In this document: piece by piece, positions 8,029 to 11,070 of the stretch | Position numbering within the stretch: position 1 is the first letter of the stretch | Layout: every line of letters starts with the position of its first letter | Position numbers and translations under genes: made by a program | Notes under the pieces: model-generated | What the model was told of the DNA's origin: nothing | What the model saw: the letters and a program-made list of their open reading frames with translations, nothing else | The model's database searches: none | From: Bacteroidales bacterium | GTDB lineage: Bacteria > Bacteroidota > Bacteroidia > Bacteroidales > JALTDM01 | DNA: 11,070 bases | NCBI GenBank assembly: GCA_027073875.1 | Contig: JALTEO010000069.1 | Span: forward strand, 1-11,070 | Reading direction: 5' to 3'

Positions 8029-8062
8029 TTATTTAATTATTCAATTGTTCAATTATTCAATT
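8023..8062. repeat. Five tandem copies of an 8-bp unit (ATTCAATT)
   Basis: Units start at 8023, 8031, 8039, 8047 and 8055. Three are exactly ATTCAATT and two differ by one base (ATTTAATT, GTTCAATT). Short arrays of this type can change copy number by replication slippage. The array starts at the -33 element of the dipeptidase promoter and lies upstream of it. Confidence 0.8.
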
Positions 8063-8089
8063 ACCACATTATCCATTTGTAATTCGTAA

Positions 8090-9616
8090 TTAATAATCAC
8101 TCTGGTGCGTATCACGCAATAAGTCGTTTACTGTCTTTACCGGATTGAAAGTAGCAATCGGTACTTCCACAAAAATAGTCAGCCACTTTGCCATTCCGCC
8201 GTTCCATAATCCCGGCAATTCCAATGCTTTCAGTTTTTTGCCGTCTTTCGATTTCTCTGAGATAAAATAAGTATCCTCATCAACAAACTTTGTCAAATCA
8301 AACCGTTGGTTTTTGTAATTCCGCAGCCAACAAACTAAATCCACAGGATTAAAATGCGTAGCTTGCGACATAATGGTTTTCTGTGTTTCGTCAGCTGTAT
8401 TAATCTGGCTTGATTCCAGAATCTGCAACGAACTAAAATTACCTTCCTTTGATTTCACCCAATATGGTCCGCCACCGGGCTCACCTTCGTTCTTTACCAT
8501 TCCACAAACACGGATGGGCTTATTCAGATACGACAAATAAAATTTCTTTTTCTTGTTTCTTGGCACTTTAGGCAGTTTATCAAAAATATGATATTCCATT
8601 AATAATCTTTCCAAATCGTCAACTAATAACAAGTCGTCAGCATCAGAATCCAATATGTCCATAAAAGTATGCAATTTCAGATGGAATTTAGTCAAAATCC
8701 CCGCTAACAACATCTTATTACGGATAGTTTCCCCTTTCAAATGGTCAGGCACTACATTGTCAATATTTTTGATAAAAATCAAATCACCGGAAAGCTCATT
8801 CAGGTTATGTATCAATGCACCGTGCCCCCCGGGACGAAACAGCAATGAACCGTCATCATTACGAAACGGACGATTTTCCATATCTACGGCAATGGTATCG
8901 GTAGCCGGATTCTGGAATGAGTATGCTACATTAAATTTAGTTTCAAAATTCACTGAATAGCGGGCAATATTATTGGCAACAACGGCTTCAAACATTGATT
9001 TATGATGCGGCGACACCGTAAAATGAATATTGGTTTCGCCATTCTTATTGGCATATCCGCCTCCTTCAATAAGGTGTTCTTCCAAAGCCGTTCTATAGTC
9101 ATCACCATAACGATGAAAAGGCAAGACACCTTTTGGCAACTGTCCGTAATTCAGCCCTTTATCTGTTAGTAAAAAAGACAGCACCGTTTTATAGTCTTGT
9201 TGTTGCAACAAATCATTTATTGACAACCCCGCCTCTGAAATTACTGTTTCCAAATCACCGTAAAAAGCAAATTTGCTGATATTGTCGAAAAAATATTTTA
9301 CTTCCGGATATTTTCCATCGGCTATTTTTGCATCTTCGTCATTTAAAAATGTAAATAAATCCTTAAACATTCGTGAAGCGGCACCTGAAGCAGGCACAAA
9401 CTTCTGCACCTTTCTTTTGCAGATAAAACTATTATAAAACGAAATAAATTGATTTTCATCTTCTTTGCTTAATTTCAGAATACCGTTACCGATAGTTGCC
9501 GATGCCGTAATGGCAGGATAAGAAATTCCATCTCTGAATATTTGCAGCTGTTTCTCAATAGTTTCCAGAGAAATACCTTTTTGTTTGATAAACAATTTAT
9601 CTTGTTCTGTAAACAT
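8090..9616 (-). CDS. DUF4301 family protein, possibly nucleotidyltransferase-like
   Basis: The 508-residue protein has no signal peptide and is probably cytoplasmic. I recognise it as a DUF4301 family member, common in Bacteroidota and without an assigned function. Several glycine-rich motifs resemble UDP-sugar pyrophosphorylase-type enzymes: PASGAASRM (75-83) near the N-terminus where those have a G-rich nucleotide loop ending in Arg, KGVLPFHRYG (162-171), HFTVSPHHK (198-206), FRPGGHGAL (260-268) and IKNIDNVVPD (282-291), which recalls the acidic pair that binds metal in that fold. This link is inference. The frame extends to a TTG at 9643, but the ATG at 9616 is preferred because AGAGG lies 4 bases before it. 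No clear promoter was found upstream; partial matches such as TAATATTG (9648-9641, minus strand) lack a -33 partner. The stop overlaps a GTAATT direct repeat at 8079-8092. Confidence 0.88.
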   Translation of the reverse strand: MFTEQDKLFIKQKGISLETIEKQLQIFRDGISYPAITASATIGNGILKLSKEDENQFISFYNSFICKRKVQKFVPASGAASRMFKDLFTFLNDEDAKIADGKYPEVKYFFDNISKFAFYGDLETVISEAGLSINDLLQQQDYKTVLSFLLTDKGLNYGQLPKGVLPFHRYGDDYRTALEEHLIEGGGYANKNGETNIHFTVSPHHKSMFEAVVANNIARYSVNFETKFNVAYSFQNPATDTIAVDMENRPFRNDDGSLLFRPGGHGALIHNLNELSGDLIFIKNIDNVVPDHLKGETIRNKMLLAGILTKFHLKLHTFMDILDSDADDLLLVDDLERLLMEYHIFDKLPKVPRNKKKKFYLSYLNKPIRVCGMVKNEGEPGGGPYWVKSKEGNFSSLQILESSQINTADETQKTIMSQATHFNPVDLVCWLRNYKNQRFDLTKFVDEDTYFISEKSKDGKKLKALELPGLWNGGMAKWLTIFVEVPIATFNPVKTVNDLLRDTHQSDY

Positions 9617-9620
9617 TTTA

Positions 9621-9625
9621 CCTCT
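9621..9625 (-). promoter_or_regulatory. Shine-Dalgarno-like site that decides the DUF4301 start
   Basis: AGAGG on the minus strand, 4 bases before the ATG at 9616. Such sites are uncommon in this phylum; here it favours the ATG over the in-frame TTG at 9643. Confidence 0.4.
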
Positions 9626-9735
9626 TTTAAATATATAGGACAATATTACACATTTTTACGAAAATATATAAAAATATTTAAAAAGTGAACTAGAGTGCCT
9701 AAAATGCCTAGCGTGTTTATTAATTACAAATTATA

Positions 9736-9767
9736 CAGTTCACAGTCTTCAGTCGGCAGTTCACAGT
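9736..9767. repeat. Direct repeat CAGTTCACAGT, two copies 21 bp apart
   Basis: Identical 11-mers at 9736-9746 and 9757-9767, joined by TCTTCAGTCGG. A third near-copy, CAGTCCACAGTCTT, lies at 10101-10114 and matches 9736-9749 with one difference. Similar phrases are, from general experience, frequent between genes in Bacteroidota; that this genome has more copies is expected but not shown. Confidence 0.6.
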
Positions 9768-9976
9768 TTTTTCAGTAAGTCCTATGAACCAGCTTGTTAA
9801 GTGTTAGGTGTAACTTCTTAAATCGGTGTTCTCCCGTAGCTACAAAGGAGTCCCTTTGGGAAGATGTCTTTGGCACGAATCGATATTAAATATTTTGAAT
9901 AATGAATGATAAACAACAATTAACGATCTCAGATTTTCGCAATAAATAAACTACACGAAATATTTTAAAGGAAATG

Positions 9977-10050
9977 CGTCATTGCGAGCGAACGCAGTGA
10001 GCGTGGCAATCTGTTTTTTGTTGAGATTTTTCCCTTTGGTCGAAATGACG
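9977..10050. repeat. Dispersed palindromic repeat of the CGTCATTGCGAGC type
   Basis: The outer arms 9977-9987 (CGTCATTGCGA) and 10040-10050 (TCGAAATGACG) are complementary with one mismatch, and inner AATCT (10008-10012) pairs with AGATT (10024-10028). The core phrase, CATTGCGAGCGAACGCAGTG and the following GTGGCAATCTG, resembles a well-known interspersed repeat of many bacterial genomes. A folded RNA or DNA cruciform is plausible; no coding role is seen. Confidence 0.65.
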
Positions 10051-10237
10051 AAAAGAATAAAAAGCTAAACGATACAATTGTGCTGGAGCGATGAATTATG
10101 CAGTCCACAGTCTTACCCAAAAAATAGCAATGCCTTCACTCAAAGCAACACCCATGCTTTGTGTTATACTTCTTGCATAAATTATGAACTATATACTACA
10201 AAACATATTGACGGTCGAGGGTATGAAAAGTACTTTT

Positions 10238-10245
10238 TATGTTTG
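10238..10245 (+). promoter_or_regulatory. Possible distal -7 element for the peptide gene
   Basis: TATGTTTG followed by CA, very like the -7 site of the DUF3857 operon (TATATTTG then CA). The nearest upstream TTG (10208-10210) is 27 bases away, longer than usual. A transcript from here would have a leader of about 90 bases that includes the dyad at 10297-10313. Confidence 0.4.
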
Positions 10246-10296
10246 CACCGTCTTTTATGAAATTGTGCAATAGAAAAAAGACAAAATTAATTAACG

Positions 10297-10313
10297 CATT
10301 ACAAAATGTAATG
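10297..10313. promoter_or_regulatory. Dyad abutting a -7 element (candidate operator)
   Basis: CATTACA and TGTAATG are exact reverse complements around AAA. The right arm ends at the base just before the TATTTTTG at 10314, so a bound protein would cover the promoter spacer. The TTACA/TGTAA half-sites resemble operators of BlaI/MecI/CopY-type winged-helix repressors, though those usually have a shorter centre. No regulator gene is in the window. Confidence 0.5.
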
Positions 10314-10321
10314 TATTTTTG
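10314..10321 (+). promoter_or_regulatory. -7 element proximal to the peptide gene
   Basis: TATTTTTG matches TAnnTTTG and lies 23 bases before the ATG. No TTG occurs at the proper -33 distance, so this promoter is probably weak alone or needs an activator. The adjacent dyad supports regulation. Confidence 0.55.
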
Positions 10322-10344
10322 TTTAACTTAAAATTTTTAAAAAA

Positions 10345-10533
10345 ATGAAAAATGAAAATTTAGATTTAAACGCTATGGGCGTTGTGGAAATGAATGCAAA
10401 GGAAATGCATACAACTGACGGTGGAATGAAATACTATGTTGATGGTCTTGAAGTTTCTAGGCATGCTTTTGAATTTTGGACAAAGATAAATGGTGTTGAA
10501 TTGGTTGATGGAAATGGTATATACTGGCCATAG
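10345..10533 (+). CDS. Double-glycine leader peptide precursor (putative secreted peptide/bacteriocin/RiPP)
   Basis: The 62-residue product starts with a leader typical of Bacteroidota secreted peptides: LDLNAMGVVEMNAKEMHTTD followed by Gly26-Gly27. Such leaders are normally cut after GG by C39-peptidase ABC exporters. The predicted core is residues 28-62 (35 residues), without Cys, with aromatic residues (Tyr30, Tyr31, Phe42, Phe44, Trp45, Tyr60, Trp61), net acidic (five Asp/Glu against three Lys/Arg), and with an internal near-repeat VDGLEV (32-37) and INGVEL (48-53). It is not an obvious cationic bacteriocin; it could be a bacteriocin, a modified peptide or a signal. I do not recognise the core. 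The gene is tightly framed by a promoter with a dyad and a strong terminator, which supports a real, abundantly transcribed small gene. No exporter, maturase or immunity gene is inside the window. Confidence 0.8.
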   Translation: MKNENLDLNAMGVVEMNAKEMHTTDGGMKYYVDGLEVSRHAFEFWTKINGVELVDGNGIYWP

Positions 10534-10547
10534 TATAGTAGATAATG

Positions 10548-10578
10548 AAAAAGCCAACATAAATTATGTTGGCTTTTT
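10548..10578. terminator. Strong intrinsic terminator, probably bidirectional
   Basis: AAAAAGCCAACATAA (10548-10562) and TTATGTTGGCTTTTT (10564-10578) are exact reverse complements around one base. A GC-containing stem is flanked by A-run and T-run, so it can end transcription in both directions. It lies 14 bp after the stop of the peptide gene and 8 bp before the next ATG, giving the peptide its own short transcript and limiting expression of the downstream gene. Confidence 0.88.
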
Positions 10579-10586
10579 ATATACTT

Positions 10587-11070
10587 ATGAAAATTATTTT
10601 CACACTAATATTTGCTCTAATAACCAGTATAGTTTTTTCTCAAATAACAATTAAAGGAAAAGTACTTTACAATGGTAAAGGCATGTCTTGTGCCTCAATT
10701 TATGCTAAAAATAATAAAACAGGCACAATAAGTAATGAAGATGGAGTTTTTAATATAAGTGTTCATACCTTTGATACAATATTTATAAGTTATATCGGAT
10801 TTAAAACCATTGAATTTCCCGTTTTATCGGATACCACTGTTCTTATTGTCCTCCATAAAGATACTAACTTAATTAGCGAGGTATCAGTAACCGGTTTCAC
10901 ACAAAAAAAGCTTGCATATATAATAAAAAAAGCAAGATTTAAACAGATTACCAATCAGTATTCATCTGAAATAACATCTAAAACATACTCTAAGTTGATT
11001 ACAAAAAAAAATAACAAACCGGTTGAATATTTTGAAGCATTTTATTCAACTAAACACAACAATATAAGAG
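10587..11070 (+). CDS. CarboxypepD_reg-like domain protein, start only (cut by window end)
   Basis: The frame is open from ATG 10587 to the window end: 161 codons and no stop. It begins with a signal peptide (MKIIF, hydrophobic to about residue 17, then SQ), followed by a CarboxypepD_reg-like beta-sandwich at about residues 20-90: ITIKGKV, the segment GTISNEDGVFNISV, and the strand TIFISYIGFKT, all typical of this domain. After it comes EVSVTGFTQKKLAYIIKKA and a more divergent part. In Bacteroidota this domain heads TonB-dependent receptors and also DUF5686-type proteins; the helical AYIIKKA segment after the domain suggests the latter, but the receptor cannot be excluded without the rest. 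Its product probably sits in the outer membrane or periplasm. The start is 8 bp after the terminator, so it depends on read-through or on a promoter hidden in the terminator region; no TAnnTTTG was seen there. Confidence 0.75.
   Translation, partial: MKIIFTLIFALITSIVFSQITIKGKVLYNGKGMSCASIYAKNNKTGTISNEDGVFNISVHTFDTIFISYIGFKTIEFPVLSDTTVLIVLHKDTNLISEVSVTGFTQKKLAYIIKKARFKQITNQYSSEITSKTYSKLITKKNNKPVEYFEAFYSTKHNNIR

Larger units (their letters stand above)
9617..10344. other. Gene-free stretch with dispersed repeats
   Basis: About 730 bp without a credible gene, between divergently transcribed genes. It holds short copies of CAGTTCACAGT (9736-9767 and 10101-10114), a small AAAGG/CCTTT dyad (9844-9857), a CGTCATTGCGAGC-type repeat (9977-10050), a hairpin CAAAGCA/TGCTTTG (10141-10161) and the regulatory sites of the peptide gene near its right end. 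Its G+C is visibly higher in the repeat segments. The open frame at 10078-10260 starts with TTG, is rich in unlikely residues and matches no family I know. Confidence 0.65.

Noticed and set aside
9617..9643. Nine-residue longer DUF4301 start at TTG 9643
   Set aside because: The ATG at 9616 has an AGAGG site 4 bases before it, and the extra residues look like untranslated leader.
9772..9876. 34-codon minus-strand frame with a GTG start in the repeat-rich spacer
   Set aside because: It is very short, has no recognised family, and lies in DNA that looks like dispersed repeat.
10078..10260. 60-codon plus-strand frame in the spacer before the peptide gene
   Set aside because: It starts with TTG, spans a repeat copy and a hairpin, and has no signal, domain or family resemblance.
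10366..10560. 64-codon minus-strand frame over the peptide gene
   Set aside because: It is antisense to the GG-leader gene and begins in the terminator; nothing in it resembles a known protein.
1..11070. tRNA, rRNA, CRISPR arrays, transposase genes or insertion sequences
   Set aside because: No cloverleaf, rRNA-like stretch, regularly spaced repeat array or transposase-like frame was seen on either strand.

Overview
The window looks like a chromosomal segment of a Bacteroidota bacterium. It is AT-rich. Promoter-like sites have the form TTG or TTTG, then about 19-21 bases, then TAnnTTTG. Secreted proteins carry short signal peptides followed by Gln. The families are typical of the phylum: DUF3857/transglutaminase, secreted C69 dipeptidase, DUF4301, a Bacteroidota-style double-glycine leader peptide and a CarboxypepD_reg-like outer-membrane-associated protein. 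Genus cannot be told from the sequence. All family names come from motif recognition by eye, without a database search.

Layout. (1) 60-3941, plus strand: a promoter and a two-gene operon of exported DUF3857/transglutaminase-like paralogues. The first keeps the Cys-His-Asp triad; the second has lost it. (2) 3942-4253: a gap without a gene, holding a small perfect hairpin. (3) 4254-6146, minus strand: a two-gene AbiE-type toxin-antitoxin module. The antitoxin has a textbook promoter and an intact winged-helix frame but no ATG, GTG or TTG start. Similar 18-bp direct repeats lie at both ends of the module. (4) 6381-9616, minus strand: a secreted C69 dipeptidase, with its own promoter next to five tandem 8-bp repeats, downstream of a DUF4301 gene whose motifs resemble sugar nucleotidyltransferases. 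(5) 9617-10344: a gene-free stretch of about 730 bp with short dispersed repeats. (6) 10345-11070, plus strand: a 62-aa peptide with a GG leader, framed by candidate promoters, a dyad abutting a -7 element and a strong terminator. It is followed at once by the start of a CarboxypepD_reg-like gene that runs off the window.

How the parts work together. The DUF3857 pair is probably co-transcribed and acts in the envelope or periplasm. The AbiE pair is translationally close (3 nt apart) and probably autoregulated. The peptide gene looks like the start of a secreted-peptide locus whose transporter, maturase and immunity genes, if any, would lie to the right of the window. The most notable observations are the unexplored GG-leader peptide with its tight regulatory packaging, the antitoxin without a standard start codon, and the triad-less transglutaminase paralogue.
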